DNA of 64,000 nucleotides from Streptomyces sp. NRRL F-6492 (GCF_001280125.1 NZ_LGEG01000002.1:115901-179900), one strand, 5' to 3'; shown: positions 8,219 to 16,565, counted from the stretch's first letter. Program-made: numbers and translations. The notes: generated by a model not told the origin, from the sequence alone.

Positions 8219-8929
8219 ATGCGACAGGTCACGCGCAAGGGCCTCATCACCGTTGCGGCCGCGGGCGGCGTCTTCGCCGCGGTCGGCGGCGGTTATGCGC
8301 ACGCCGACTCCGGTGCGAACGGCGCGGCCACGAACTCCCCGGGCGTCGCGTCCGGCAATTCCGTCCAGGTCCCGGTGCACGTGCCGGTGAACGCCTGCGG
8401 AAACACCGTCAGCGTCGTCGGGCTGCTGAATCCGGCGATGGGCAACAAGTGCGCCAACGTCTCCGGGCCCGGAAAGCCGGGCAAGCCCGGCGGCGGGTCC
8501 TCCGCCGGGGGCCACACGAGCGACTCGCTCGGCGTGGGCTCCGGGAACAACGTCCAGGTGCCGGTCGACGTCCCGGTGAACGCGTGCGGCAACAGCGTCT
8601 CGGTCATCGGCCTCCTCAACCCGGCCGCGGGCAACGACTGCGCCAACGAGGTCGAGCCGACGCACCCGGGGAACCCCGGAAACCCCGAGAACCCGGGCAA
8701 CCCCGGCACCCCCGGAAACCCCGGCACTCCCGAGACCCCCGGCACCCCGGGCACCCCCGGCACCGAGGGCGGGTCGAACAACCCCGGCACGCACGTCGCG
8801 GCGCCGCCGCGGGCCGTCGAGGAGCTCGCCGAGACCGGCTCCGGGCCGCTCGGCGTGATCGTCCCGGCCGGCGCCGGACTGCTGCTCGCCGGTTCGCTGA
8901 TCTACCGCCGCGCCCGCCGCGCCGCCTGA
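8219..8929 (+). CDS. chpC: Long chaplin with sortase signal
   Basis: A 236-aa cell-wall-anchored chaplin. A signal peptide (about 1-30) is followed by two chaplin domains (about 31-80 and 100-140), each with the VQVPVxVPVNxCGN and VGLLNP/IGLLNP patterns and two cysteines. Next comes a hydrophilic hinge of Pro-Gly-Asn/Thr repeats, then a C-terminal sorting signal: LAETG, a hydrophobic stretch (GVIVPAGAGLLLAGSLIY) and the tail RRARRAA. Class E sortases of Streptomyces recognise LAxTG, so the protein should be linked to peptidoglycan and display short chaplins. The start ATG has only a weak AGGGAA upstream. The final coding base is followed by a strong terminator. Confidence 0.93.
   Translation: MRQVTRKGLITVAAAGGVFAAVGGGYAHADSGANGAATNSPGVASGNSVQVPVHVPVNACGNTVSVVGLLNPAMGNKCANVSGPGKPGKPGGGSSAGGHTSDSLGVGSGNNVQVPVDVPVNACGNSVSVIGLLNPAAGNDCANEVEPTHPGNPGNPENPGNPGTPGNPGTPETPGTPGTPGTEGGSNNPGTHVAAPPRAVEELAETGSGPLGVIVPAGAGLLLAGSLIYRRARRAA
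8651..8767 (+). repeat. Pro-Gly-rich repeat region inside chpC
   Basis: Degenerate 6- and 9-bp repeats of CCCGGAAAC/CCCGGCACC type encoding PGN, PEN and PGT triplets. It is the wall-spanning hinge of the long chaplin and likely varies in length between strains. Confidence 0.8.
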
Positions 8930-8970
8930 GGACGGCGCACGGCCGAGGCCGTGTGACACGCGCCACGCAC

Positions 8971-9002
8971 AGGGGCCCCGCACACCGCGGGGCCCCTTCT
9001 CG
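8971..9002 (+). terminator. Terminator of chpC
   Basis: Perfect 11-bp stem AGGGGCCCCGC/GCGGGGCCCCT, loop ACACC, then TTCTCG. It can also serve the convergent DUF5703 gene. Confidence 0.75.
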
Positions 9003-9014
9003 TCGTCCTTCGGG

Positions 9015-9203
9015 CTACCAGGTCGCCCTGACCTGGCGGATGATCCGCCGCTTCAGCCGCACCCTGCGGCTCCCGTCCCGGTGCAGGCTCAGACGGTCCA
9101 ACTCCCAGTGTCCGTACTCGGCATGATCGGTCAGCAGCCGCGTCGCCTCCTTGCGGGAGACACCGCGCGGCACGTACACGTCGACAAATTCGTATTCCGG
9201 CAT
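9015..9203 (-). CDS. DUF5703-family protein
   Basis: A 62-aa protein, small, basic at the C-terminus and very conserved in pattern (MPEYEFVDVYVPRGVSRKEA, then LLTDHAEYGHWELDRL). No signal peptide or membrane segment is present. The family occurs in actinobacteria and its function is unknown. It is divergent from the next gene across 47 bp. No clear Shine-Dalgarno sequence precedes the ATG. Confidence 0.75.
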   Translation of the reverse strand: MPEYEFVDVYVPRGVSRKEATRLLTDHAEYGHWELDRLSLHRDGSRRVRLKRRIIRQVRATW

Positions 9204-9237
9204 CGCATCTATTGTGCGGGCACGGCCCCGGTACGGA

Positions 9238-9243
9238 TAGCGT
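9238..9243 (+). promoter_or_regulatory. -10 element for a leaderless hypothetical gene
   Basis: TAGCGT ends seven bases before the ATG at 9251. No ribosome-binding site is present. Confidence 0.45.
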
Positions 9244-9250
9244 CTGTCCC

Positions 9251-9946
9251 ATGTCTGATGCTGCGCAGCCCACCGCTGCCGAGGTACGTGCCGCCGCCGA
9301 GGCGGTCAAAGCCGCACTGGACCGTCACCTCGCGGCGGTCGAACGCCGCACGGGGGACGACGACCCGGCCGTCTACGAGGCCTTCAACGCCCTGGCCTCG
9401 GCGGCCGAGACCTACGACGAACTCCTCTACGACCACTACGACGAGGTCACCCCCTTCGAGATCCCCGGAGCGGACGGCTCCCTGCCGCCGTACACCGGAC
9501 CCGACGAACCCCACGCCCTCAGCCTCCTGATCCGCCGCGACTACGCCGTGGCGGAACCCCGGCGACTGCTCGCCCAGGCCCGCCGAGTCGCCGAGAGCGG
9601 CGGCGAGGACGTCACCGGGGCGGCCGCCAAGGCCGGGGTCTCGCCCCTCGCCGCGCTCGGCGTGCTCTTCGGCGAGTACGAGCCGGACGAGATCGCCTCC
9701 CGGCACAAGGACTTCGGTCTGGAGGAGGGCGACTCCACGCTCTGGGTCGTCGCGGCCGACGAGCTCCCGGAACCGGGGGAGTGGCTCGGCGCCCCCTTCG
9801 AGCACGCGGACCCGGAGCGGATCGTCTGCCGCTTCGACGTCAGCTCCGTCTTCGACGAGGACGAGGACGAGGACGAGGAAGCGGAAGCGGAAGAGGACGA
9901 CGACGGCGCCGCCGAAGGCGGCACGGTCGGGAGGGTCCGCGCCTGA
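9251..9946 (+). CDS. Conserved hypothetical acidic protein
   Basis: A 231-aa soluble protein with no recognised catalytic motif. The N-terminal third is helical and Ala/Glu-rich. The middle contains a short region (EDVTGAAAKAGVSPLAALGVLFGEYEPDEI) that could be a helix-turn-helix-like helical bundle. The C-terminus is an extreme acidic tail of Glu/Asp runs after SSVFDEDED. It looks leaderless. I do not recognise a family with known function. The acidic tail suggests binding to a basic partner, but that is only inference. Confidence 0.7.
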   Translation: MSDAAQPTAAEVRAAAEAVKAALDRHLAAVERRTGDDDPAVYEAFNALASAAETYDELLYDHYDEVTPFEIPGADGSLPPYTGPDEPHALSLLIRRDYAVAEPRRLLAQARRVAESGGEDVTGAAAKAGVSPLAALGVLFGEYEPDEIASRHKDFGLEEGDSTLWVVAADELPEPGEWLGAPFEHADPERIVCRFDVSSVFDEDEDEDEEAEAEEDDDGAAEGGTVGRVRA

Positions 9947-9968
9947 CCTCCGGGCCGACGCGGGGACG

Positions 9969-10010
9969 CGGGAGGGCCGGGACGCCGTACGAGGCGTCCC
10001 GGCCCTCCCG
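9969..10010. terminator. Bidirectional terminator
   Basis: Perfect 18-bp inverted repeat with a 6-nt loop between two convergent genes (acidic hypothetical protein and RecD-like protein). Confidence 0.85.
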
Positions 10011-10016
10011 CCGTTC

Positions 10017-12170
10017 CTACTCCCCGGGAGCGGCGAGCAGCGCCTCCAGGAGCGGCCGCAGCCGTGTCGTGCGCTCCGGGGCCACCCCCTCGGCCACCGC
10101 GCGGGGCAGCGCCTGGTCCACGCCGTGCACGACCGACAGATGGCGCTCCGCCCGGCCGAAGGCCGTGTACACCCAGGGCCGGCTCAGACCCCCGGCCGCG
10201 TCCCCGGGCAGCACCGCGACCACCGCGGGCCACCGCGTCCCGGCCGCCTGGTGCGCGGTGAGGGCCCAGCCGTGCCGCAGCGCCGACTCCACCCGCTCCT
10301 TCGGTACGAGGACCTCGTCGTCCCCGCACCGCAGCCGCAGGCCCTCGGCGTCGGCCGAGAGGACCGTGCCGGTGACCGTCCGGCCGGGCGCGGGCGCGTA
10401 CGCCACCCGGTCCCCGGGGTCGTAGCCGCCGAACCGGCCGGGCCCGGGATTGAGCCGCTGCTTGAGGGCCGCGTTCAGCGCGCGCGTGCCGGCCGAGCCG
10501 CCGTGGCCGACCGTGACGACCTGCGTCCGCTCCGGCGGCACCCCGAACGCCCGGGGCACCGAGTCGGCCACCAGCTGGACCGTACGGTGCACGGCCTCGC
10601 CCGCGTCCCGCACCGGGACGATCACGATCTCCTTGCCGGGCGCCTCGACCTGGTTCAGCTCGCCGGCGCCGACGCCCGACACCAGCTCGCCGAGCGGCCC
10701 CGGGTCGGGGACGCGCGAGGCGATCCGGGGGCACACCCGGGCCGCGAGCGCGTCGGCGAAGGCCCGGCCCGCGCCCGGCGCCCCGAGGACCTCCGGGTCG
10801 CCGCTCAGGACCAGGCGGCAGCCGTCCGGCAGCGACTCCACGAGCGTCGCGGCCGTCTCCACGTCCAGCTGCGGCGCGTCGAGCACCACCAGGAGGTCGA
10901 GGGCGAAGGCGCCGTCCTCGTCCCGGCCCGGTCCGGCCGCCCCGGACAGCAGGGCGGCGACCGTCACGGCCTCCGTCCCCGCGGCGCCGAGCGCGCGCCG
11001 CCCGTCGTCGGAGTGGACCGCGACCAGGGCGCGCAGGCCCCGCTCACGGGCCGCCGCCGCGAGCGCCACCGGCTCGGCGCGGGCTGCCTCGCCACCGGTG
11101 TGCAGCACGAGGCCGTGCGCACCGGCGGCGCGTTCGAGCTCGGAGCCCTCCCAGGTGTCGGCCGTGACCGTCCTGACGAGGCGGGCGAGGCCCTCCGCGA
11201 GGCTCTCCTCCGCGAGCGCGTACCGGTCGAGGCCGAGCAGCGCGGGCGGCTCCTCGCCGCTCTCGCCCGCCGCCCCGTCCGTCGGCCGGTCCGCGTCCGC
11301 GTCCTCGTTCTCGTCGGACTCCTCCGCCGGCTCCTCCCGCTCCTCCCGGAAGAGGTGGACCGCCCCCTCGGAGACCGCCGTGTCGACGGCTTCGTCGGGG
11401 TCGGGCACGGAGTGCGCGGCGAGCCCGGCGCGCACCGCGTCCAGCTCCAGGGCGGTGTGTCCCTGGAGCGCGGCCCGCTCCAGGAGCCACACCGTGAGGG
11501 CGACCGTCCGGCGCGGGTCGCCGGGGCCGCAGTCGGGGCCGAGCAGCGCCCGCGCGAAGCCGTCGGCCTGCTCCGGCCGCACCCCCGCCACCGCGAGGAG
11601 CTGCCAGGGGTCGTCGGACAGCGCCGCCGCCGCGCCCTCGCCGAACACGGCGGCCACCGGCCCGGCCAGCGCCTCCGGGGCGCCGCCCTTCGCCAGGACC
11701 TCGCGGACGGCGGCCGTGGTGGCGGGCGCCGGGGCCGTCGCCCGGTCCGGTGCGGGGGGCCGGGGGGCGGCCACCGGGGCCGGTTCGGGGACGGCGGGCC
11801 GGGGCGCCGGCTCGGCCGCCTCGTAGAAGGCACTGCCCCTGGCCGCGCCGCCCTCCACGGCCCGGACCGCCGCGAGGAGGTCCGCGGCGGTGCCGCTCAG
11901 CTTGGCCCCGGCCTCGACCGGACCGTCCTTCCCGGCCTTCCGCGCCTCGATCCTCGCCCGCAGCTCCCGCTGCGCGGCCAGCTCGGCCTGCGCCTCGCTC
12001 GGCCCGGGCGCGTCGGCGTCCCCAGCGACCTCGGCCGGCTTCTCGGTCTCCTCGGCCGGCTTCCCGGCCCCCTCGGCGGCGTCGGCCGCCCCGGTCTCCT
12101 CCCGTACGTCCTCGGTGGGCTCCACGTCCTCGGGTGCCTCGGGCGCGGTCTCCCCGGAAGGCTCGGTCAC
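10017..12170 (-). CDS. RecD/TraA-like helicase-fold protein lacking Walker A
   Basis: A 717-aa protein. Residues 1 to about 150 are low-complexity Ala/Glu/Pro. A helix-hairpin-helix-like region follows (ATTAAVREVLAKGGAPEALAG, then LLAVAGVRPEQADGFARALLG), as in RecD2. The motor region keeps RecD-like order, but the P-loop is replaced by LVLHTGGEAARAEP. The Walker B equivalent is LLVVLDAPQLD, motif III is VLSGDPEVLGAPGAG, and the C-terminal SH3/UvrD-like part contains YDPGDRVAYAP and ALTAHQAAGTRWPAVV. Loss of the GKT lysine predicts no classical ATPase. The GTG start overlaps the stop of the upstream aldo/keto reductase gene by four bases. Confidence 0.72.
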   Translation of the reverse strand: MTEPSGETAPEAPEDVEPTEDVREETGAADAAEGAGKPAEETEKPAEVAGDADAPGPSEAQAELAAQRELRARIEARKAGKDGPVEAGAKLSGTAADLLAAVRAVEGGAARGSAFYEAAEPAPRPAVPEPAPVAAPRPPAPDRATAPAPATTAAVREVLAKGGAPEALAGPVAAVFGEGAAAALSDDPWQLLAVAGVRPEQADGFARALLGPDCGPGDPRRTVALTVWLLERAALQGHTALELDAVRAGLAAHSVPDPDEAVDTAVSEGAVHLFREEREEPAEESDENEDADADRPTDGAAGESGEEPPALLGLDRYALAEESLAEGLARLVRTVTADTWEGSELERAAGAHGLVLHTGGEAARAEPVALAAAARERGLRALVAVHSDDGRRALGAAGTEAVTVAALLSGAAGPGRDEDGAFALDLLVVLDAPQLDVETAATLVESLPDGCRLVLSGDPEVLGAPGAGRAFADALAARVCPRIASRVPDPGPLGELVSGVGAGELNQVEAPGKEIVIVPVRDAGEAVHRTVQLVADSVPRAFGVPPERTQVVTVGHGGSAGTRALNAALKQRLNPGPGRFGGYDPGDRVAYAPAPGRTVTGTVLSADAEGLRLRCGDDEVLVPKERVESALRHGWALTAHQAAGTRWPAVVAVLPGDAAGGLSRPWVYTAFGRAERHLSVVHGVDQALPRAVAEGVAPERTTRLRPLLEALLAAPGE

Positions 12171-13144
12171 AAGGTGCTCCAGTCGTGATCCGGATAGCGG
12201 TGCACGGGCGCCGACACGTCGTCCAGCGCCCGACAGATCTCGTCAGGAAGACTAAGGGTCTCCACCGACAACGCGGCCGCGAGCTGGCGCGCCGTGCGCG
12301 CGCCGACGATCGGGGCGGTCACCCCGGGCCGGTCGCGGACCCAGGCGAGCGCCACGTGGAGCGGGGTCGTCGCGAGGCCGTCGGCCGCCGTCGTCACCGC
12401 GTCCACGATCCGGCTCGCCGCCTCGTCCAGGTACGGCTCCACGAACGGCGCCATCCGCTCCGACGCGCCCCGCGAGTCCGACGGCGTCCCGCTCCGGTAC
12501 TTGCCCGTCAGGACGCCGCGCCCCAGCGGCGAGGAGGGCAGCAGGCCCATCCCGAGGTCCATGGCGGCCGGCAGCACCTCGCGCTCCACGCCCCGCTGGA
12601 GCAGCGAGTACTCCAGCTGCGCGCCCGCGAGCCGGGTCCGGTCCCCGGCGAGCTGCCAGGTGCCCGCCTTGGCGAGCTGCCAGCCGCAGAAGTTCGCCAC
12701 GCCCGCGTACCGGGCCCGCCCGCTGCGCACGGCGATGTCGAGCGCCTGGAGGGACTCCTCCAGCGGCGTGTGGGGGTCGAAGGCGTGCAGCTGCCACAGG
12801 TCCACGTGGTCCGTGCCGAGCCGGGCGAGGGAGGCGTCGAGCGCGGCGAGCAGGTGTCCGCGCGAGCCGTCCGTGCGCCGGTCGGGATCGGGAACGCTGC
12901 CCGCCTTGGTCGACAGGACGAGGTCCTGCCGGGGCACGAGCCGCTCCATGAGGCGGCCGAGCAGGTACTCCGCCTCGCCCCCGCCGTACACGTCGGCGGT
13001 GTCCACGAGCGTGCCGCCGGCGTCCCAGAACGCCTTCAGCTGCTCGGCGGCGTCGTGCTCGTCGGTGTCCCGGCCCCAGGTGAGGGTGCCGAGTCCGACG
13101 CGCGACACACGCAGGCCCGTACGTCCGAGATGCCTCTGCTCCAT
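12167..13144 (-). CDS. Aldo/keto reductase
   Basis: A 325-aa NADPH-dependent (beta/alpha)8 oxidoreductase. It opens with EQRHLGRTGLRVSRVGLGT. The catalytic tetrad is visible as Asp48 and Tyr53 in VDTADVYGGG, Lys in LSTKAG and His in LWQLHAFD. The cofactor end has PIVGARTARQL. It belongs to the YajO/Tas-like group, and the substrate is unknown. Its stop overlaps the start of the RecD-like gene (GTGA), so the two are co-transcribed, although no functional link is obvious. Confidence 0.9.
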   Translation of the reverse strand: MEQRHLGRTGLRVSRVGLGTLTWGRDTDEHDAAEQLKAFWDAGGTLVDTADVYGGGEAEYLLGRLMERLVPRQDLVLSTKAGSVPDPDRRTDGSRGHLLAALDASLARLGTDHVDLWQLHAFDPHTPLEESLQALDIAVRSGRARYAGVANFCGWQLAKAGTWQLAGDRTRLAGAQLEYSLLQRGVEREVLPAAMDLGMGLLPSSPLGRGVLTGKYRSGTPSDSRGASERMAPFVEPYLDEAASRIVDAVTTAADGLATTPLHVALAWVRDRPGVTAPIVGARTARQLAAALSVETLSLPDEICRALDDVSAPVHRYPDHDWSTL

Positions 13145-13185
13145 GGGCGCGAGATTACTGGCCGGGGCACCACGCGGAGGGAGCC

Positions 13186-13194
13186 TGTGGACAA
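13186..13194 (-). promoter_or_regulatory. Single DnaA box
   Basis: TTGTCCACA on the minus strand, a perfect match to the Streptomyces DnaA box, in the divergent spacer upstream of both the aldo/keto reductase and the oxidoreductase. Confidence 0.4.
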
Positions 13195-13225
13195 CCGCGT
13201 CCTGTCGGAGGCGCCGACCGCGCGC

Positions 13226-13231
13226 TAGAGT
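13226..13231 (+). promoter_or_regulatory. -10 element of the LLM oxidoreductase gene
   Basis: TAGAGT, about 42 bp before the ATG. The leader carries a purine-rich AAGGGGTG ribosome-binding site. Confidence 0.4.
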
Positions 13232-13273
13232 CCGGCCCACAGGGACGTTACCGATGGGTAAGGGGTGTGTGGC

Positions 13274-14323
13274 ATGCGGCTCGGCATCAACCTCGGCTAC
13301 TGGGGCGCGGGCATGGACGGCGACAACCTCGCCGTCGCGCAGGAGGCGGACCGCCTCGGGTACGACGTCTGCTGGGCCGCCGAGGCCTACGGCTCCGACG
13401 CGCCCACCGTCCTCGCCTGGGTCGCGGCGAAGACCGAGCGGATCGACGTCGGCTCCGCGATCATGCAGATCCCGGCCCGGCAGCCCGCCATGACGGCGAT
13501 GACCGCCGCCACCCTCGACTCGCTCAGCGGCGGCCGCTTCCGCCTCGGCCTCGGCGTCTCCGGACCCCAGGTCTCCGAGGGCTGGTACGGCGTGAAGTTC
13601 GACAAGCCGCTCGCCCGGACCCGCGAGTACGTCGAGATCGTCCGCAAGGCCATGACCCGCGAGCGGCTCGGCTACGAGGGCGAGCACTGGACCCTCCCGC
13701 TCCCGGACGGCCCCGGCAAGCCCCTCAAGCTCACCGTGCACCCGCAGCGCGAGCACATCCCGCTCTACATCGCCGCGATCGGCCCCAAGAACCTGGAGCA
13801 GACCGGCGAGATCGCCGACGGCGCCCTGCTGATCTTCCCCTCCGCCGACCACCTGGAGGACACGGCCCTGCGGCACATCCGCGCGGGCCGCGAGAAGGCC
13901 GGCCTGACCATGGACGGCTTCGACGTCTGTCCCACCGTGCCGCTCGCCCTCGGCGACGACGTCGACGCGCTCGCCGACGTGTTCCGCCCGTACACCGCCC
14001 TGTACGTCGGCGGCATGGGCAGCCGCAAGCAGAACTTCTACAACCAGCTCGCGCGGCGCATGGGCTACGAGAAGGAGGCCGCCGAGGTCCAGGACAAGTA
14101 CCTGGCCGGCGACAAGACGGGCGCCGCGGCCGCCGTGCCGCACTCGCTGATCGACCGGACCACCCTGCTCGGCTCCGTCGAGCGGATCGCGGACCGGATG
14201 GCGGCCTACGCCGCGGCCGGGGTCACCACCCTCACCGTCGCTCCGGCCGGCTTCACCCTGGACGAGCGGGTGGCGGCCCTGCGGGCGGGCGTCGAGGCGA
14301 TGGAGCGCGCGGGACTCGCGTGA
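13274..14323 (+). CDS. LLM-class F420-dependent oxidoreductase
   Basis: A 349-aa bacterial luciferase-like TIM-barrel protein. The N-terminal MRLGINLGYWGAG strand, the AIMQIPARQPAMTAMTAATLD segment and LGLGVSGPQVSEGWYG are typical of the F420-dependent subgroup (Rv3520c-like in mycobacteria). HIPLYIAAIGPKNLE forms a later beta-strand of the cofactor site. No partner flavin reductase is nearby, which is consistent with F420 use. The substrate is unknown. The ATG follows AAGGGGTG. A large hairpin ends the transcript. Confidence 0.85.
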   Translation: MRLGINLGYWGAGMDGDNLAVAQEADRLGYDVCWAAEAYGSDAPTVLAWVAAKTERIDVGSAIMQIPARQPAMTAMTAATLDSLSGGRFRLGLGVSGPQVSEGWYGVKFDKPLARTREYVEIVRKAMTRERLGYEGEHWTLPLPDGPGKPLKLTVHPQREHIPLYIAAIGPKNLEQTGEIADGALLIFPSADHLEDTALRHIRAGREKAGLTMDGFDVCPTVPLALGDDVDALADVFRPYTALYVGGMGSRKQNFYNQLARRMGYEKEAAEVQDKYLAGDKTGAAAAVPHSLIDRTTLLGSVERIADRMAAYAAAGVTTLTVAPAGFTLDERVAALRAGVEAMERAGLA

Positions 14324-14327
14324 CGCG

Positions 14328-14367
14328 CCGGCGGCTCCCTGCGGGACGTCCCGCACGGAGCCGCCGG
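14328..14367 (+). terminator. Terminator of the LLM oxidoreductase gene
   Basis: Nested hairpin: outer 11-bp stem CCGGCGGCTCC/GGAGCCGCCGG and inner TGCGGGAC/GTCCCGCA. Confidence 0.75.
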
Positions 14368-14530
14368 AGAGGTCTGCGGCCGTGGTGGGGGCTCGGGGGT
14401 CTTCCCCGCCACGGCCGTCACGCAGCACAACGGCTCCGGCGTGCCCCTGGTTACGCCTCCGGGGCTCACTCTTTCGGCCGATCCGTTCCCGCCCCCGTGT
14501 TGCCCGCCGTCCCGGACCGGACTTGACTCG

Positions 14531-14560
14531 TTCTCCCCGGACGTGGTTCTCCCCGGACGT
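14531..14560 (+). repeat. Direct repeat upstream of the ferritin-like gene
   Basis: Two exact copies of TTCTCCCCGGACGT separated by GG (16-bp period), 36 bp before the start codon. Possible regulator site. The rest of the 228-bp spacer after the terminator shows a CGGCCGTGG/CCACGGCCG inverted repeat and nothing else I recognise. Confidence 0.6.
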
Positions 14561-14595
14561 ACCGGAGTGCGAACGTCCGCACGGAGGTGGCGGCG

Positions 14596-15381
14596 ATGCT
14601 CACGGCCAAGGGCCTGTTCCAGGAAATCATCGACGACGACGAGTCCTTCCGGCTCTTCTGCTCGATCGCGGCGAGCGGCGAGACCCAGGGCGGCTGGGAG
14701 AACGGCCGGATCGCGGCCCTCGTCGCCCCCGGGATGCTCGAACTCGCGCCCAAGATCGTCCGGCACGGCGCCGACGAGGACAAGCACGGCCGGATCTTCA
14801 ACGCGTTGATGAAGAAGCGCGGCCTCGAACCCGTCCCGGTGCCCCCCGACACCGACTACACGATGCTCCTCGAACAGCGCGGCATCGGCCTCGCGCACGA
14901 CAAGCTCCGCCGCGACGAGCCGCTGACCGAGCGGGACATCATCGTCTACCTCGCGCACAGTCGGGTCACCGAGCAGCGGGCCGCCGACCAGATGGACATG
15001 CTCGTCACGTACTTCGGCGACCACCCCGAACTGGGCAGGGCCATCCACATGATCGACAACGACGAGGCGAACCACCTCGCCTACTGCCACGAGGAACTGC
15101 TCCGGCTCGCCGGCCAGGGCCACGGGCGGCTGATCCAGCGGACCCTGCGCGAGTCCGCCCTCGTCGAGATCCAGGTCTACCGCGACGTCAGCCTCGCCGT
15201 GATGCGCCACATGGGCCGCATCCTGAAGTGGCCGAAGCCCAAGGCCCTCGCCCTCGCCGCCGGCATCCACGGCATGTACGCGTACGAGCGCCTCGCCGGG
15301 TGGCACAAGATGATCGACCTCAGGACGCCCGAGCGGCTCGACGCCCTCGGGGGCCCCGCGACCCCCGCCCCCGCCTTCTGA
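14596..15381 (+). CDS. Ferritin-like (diiron fold) protein
   Basis: A 261-aa all-helical soluble protein. Two carboxylate/histidine signatures, DEDKH (about residue 60) and NDEANHLAY (about 155), have the E-x-x-H spacing of ferritin-like diiron proteins, and other acidic helix residues (TEQRAADQMD) complete a four-helix bundle. Its closest general class is the ferritin-like domain family of unknown role in actinobacteria. The ATG was chosen over a GTG three codons upstream because the GGAGG that overlaps that GTG is at ideal distance from the ATG. Convergent with the CorA gene. Confidence 0.72.
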   Translation: MLTAKGLFQEIIDDDESFRLFCSIAASGETQGGWENGRIAALVAPGMLELAPKIVRHGADEDKHGRIFNALMKKRGLEPVPVPPDTDYTMLLEQRGIGLAHDKLRRDEPLTERDIIVYLAHSRVTEQRAADQMDMLVTYFGDHPELGRAIHMIDNDEANHLAYCHEELLRLAGQGHGRLIQRTLRESALVEIQVYRDVSLAVMRHMGRILKWPKPKALALAAGIHGMYAYERLAGWHKMIDLRTPERLDALGGPATPAPAF

Positions 15382-15414
15382 GCCGGATTCCCGCACACCG
15401 CGGCGGGAACGCCC

Positions 15415-16434
15415 CTACATCCAGCCGCGCCGCTTGAACATCCGGTACAGGGTGATGACGATGCCCGTCATCACCAGGATCACCGCCGGGTACCCCATGC
15501 TCCAGCGCAGCTCCGGCATGTGCTCGAAGTTCATGCCGTAGATCCCCGCGACCATGGTGGGGACCGCGGCCATGGCGGCCCACGCCGAGATCTTCCGCAT
15601 GTCGTCGTTCTGCCGCACCCCCATCTGCGCCAGATGGGCCGACAGCACGTCGGACAGGAGCCGGTCCAGGCCCTCCACCTGCTCGTTGGAGCGCATCAGG
15701 TGGTCGTTGACGTCCCGGAAGAACGGCTGGGAGTGCTCGTTCACGAACGGCACCGCCCCCGCCGTGAGGCGGGCCATCGGACCGGCCAGCGGACCGCTGG
15801 CCCGCCGGAACTCCAGGACCTGACGCTTCGCCGTGTAGATCCGCGCCGCCGTGTTGGAGGCCGCGTCCCCGGTGGGCGCGAAGACGTCCGCCTCCAGCTC
15901 CTCCAGGTCTACCTGGAGCTCGCCCGCGATCTCCAGGTAGTGGTCCACGATCGCGTCGCTCACCGCGTACAGGACCGCCGTCGGCCCGTGCTTCAGGACC
16001 TCCGGGTCGGCCTCCAGGCGCCGGCGCACCTCCGCCAGCGGGGCCCCCTCGCCGTGCCGGACCGTGACCACGAACGAGTCGCCCACGAACACCATCAGCT
16101 CGCCCGAGGAGACCCGGTCGCTCTCCGGCTCGTACACGACCGGCTTGAGCACCATGAAGAGCGAGTCGTCGTAGACCTCCAGCTTGGGCCGCTGGTGGGC
16201 CTTCAGGGCGTCCTCGACGGCCAGCGGGTGCAGCGCGAACTCCGAGGTGACGTGGTCGAACTCCTCCTCCGTGGGCTCGTGCAGACCCACCCACAGGAAC
16301 GCGTCGTCGCCCGTCGACCGCGCCTCCTCCAGGGCGTCGGAGAGGTCGGCGGGGCCGTCCGTGCGGCGCCCGTCCCGGTAGATGGCAGAGTCCACGATCA
16401 CGGGGCGCATTCTCCCCCCGAACGGCTCGGCCAT
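15415..16434 (-). CDS. corA: CorA-family magnesium/divalent cation transporter
   Basis: A protein of about 339 aa. A large cytoplasmic funnel domain is rich in charged helices (ELEADVFAPTGDAA, RQVLEFRRASGPL). Two C-terminal membrane helices flank the signature YGMNFEHMPEL, whose GMN triad is the selectivity motif of CorA channels. The tail RMFKRRGWM is typical. The start is uncertain. The ATG used here has no ribosome-binding site. Another ATG eight codons downstream has a GGGGGGAG placed too close. The gene is divergent from the leaderless histidine phosphatase. Confidence 0.88.
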   Translation of the reverse strand: MAEPFGGRMRPVIVDSAIYRDGRRTDGPADLSDALEEARSTGDDAFLWVGLHEPTEEEFDHVTSEFALHPLAVEDALKAHQRPKLEVYDDSLFMVLKPVVYEPESDRVSSGELMVFVGDSFVVTVRHGEGAPLAEVRRRLEADPEVLKHGPTAVLYAVSDAIVDHYLEIAGELQVDLEELEADVFAPTGDAASNTAARIYTAKRQVLEFRRASGPLAGPMARLTAGAVPFVNEHSQPFFRDVNDHLMRSNEQVEGLDRLLSDVLSAHLAQMGVRQNDDMRKISAWAAMAAVPTMVAGIYGMNFEHMPELRWSMGYPAVILVMTGIVITLYRMFKRRGWM

Positions 16435-16552
16435 GCACGCGTACGGCCCGCGCGGGCCCCGGGCCGCTGCGCACGCGCGCGTGACCGCCGCGCGTCGCCC
16501 CCGCGCGCGTGCGACCGCCGCCGGAGGAGGCCTGCCCGCGCCGGACACCGCC

Positions 16553-16558
16553 TAGGCT
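16553..16558 (+). promoter_or_regulatory. -10 element for leaderless phosphatase gene
   Basis: TAGGCT ends seven bases before the ATG at 16566. Confidence 0.5.
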
Positions 16559-16565
16559 GGCCGGC

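Noticed and set aside
8651..8767. Short-period repeats in chpC as a CRISPR array
   Set aside because: The repeats are 6-9 bp, in frame and encode a Pro-Gly hinge. There are no spacers and no cas genes.
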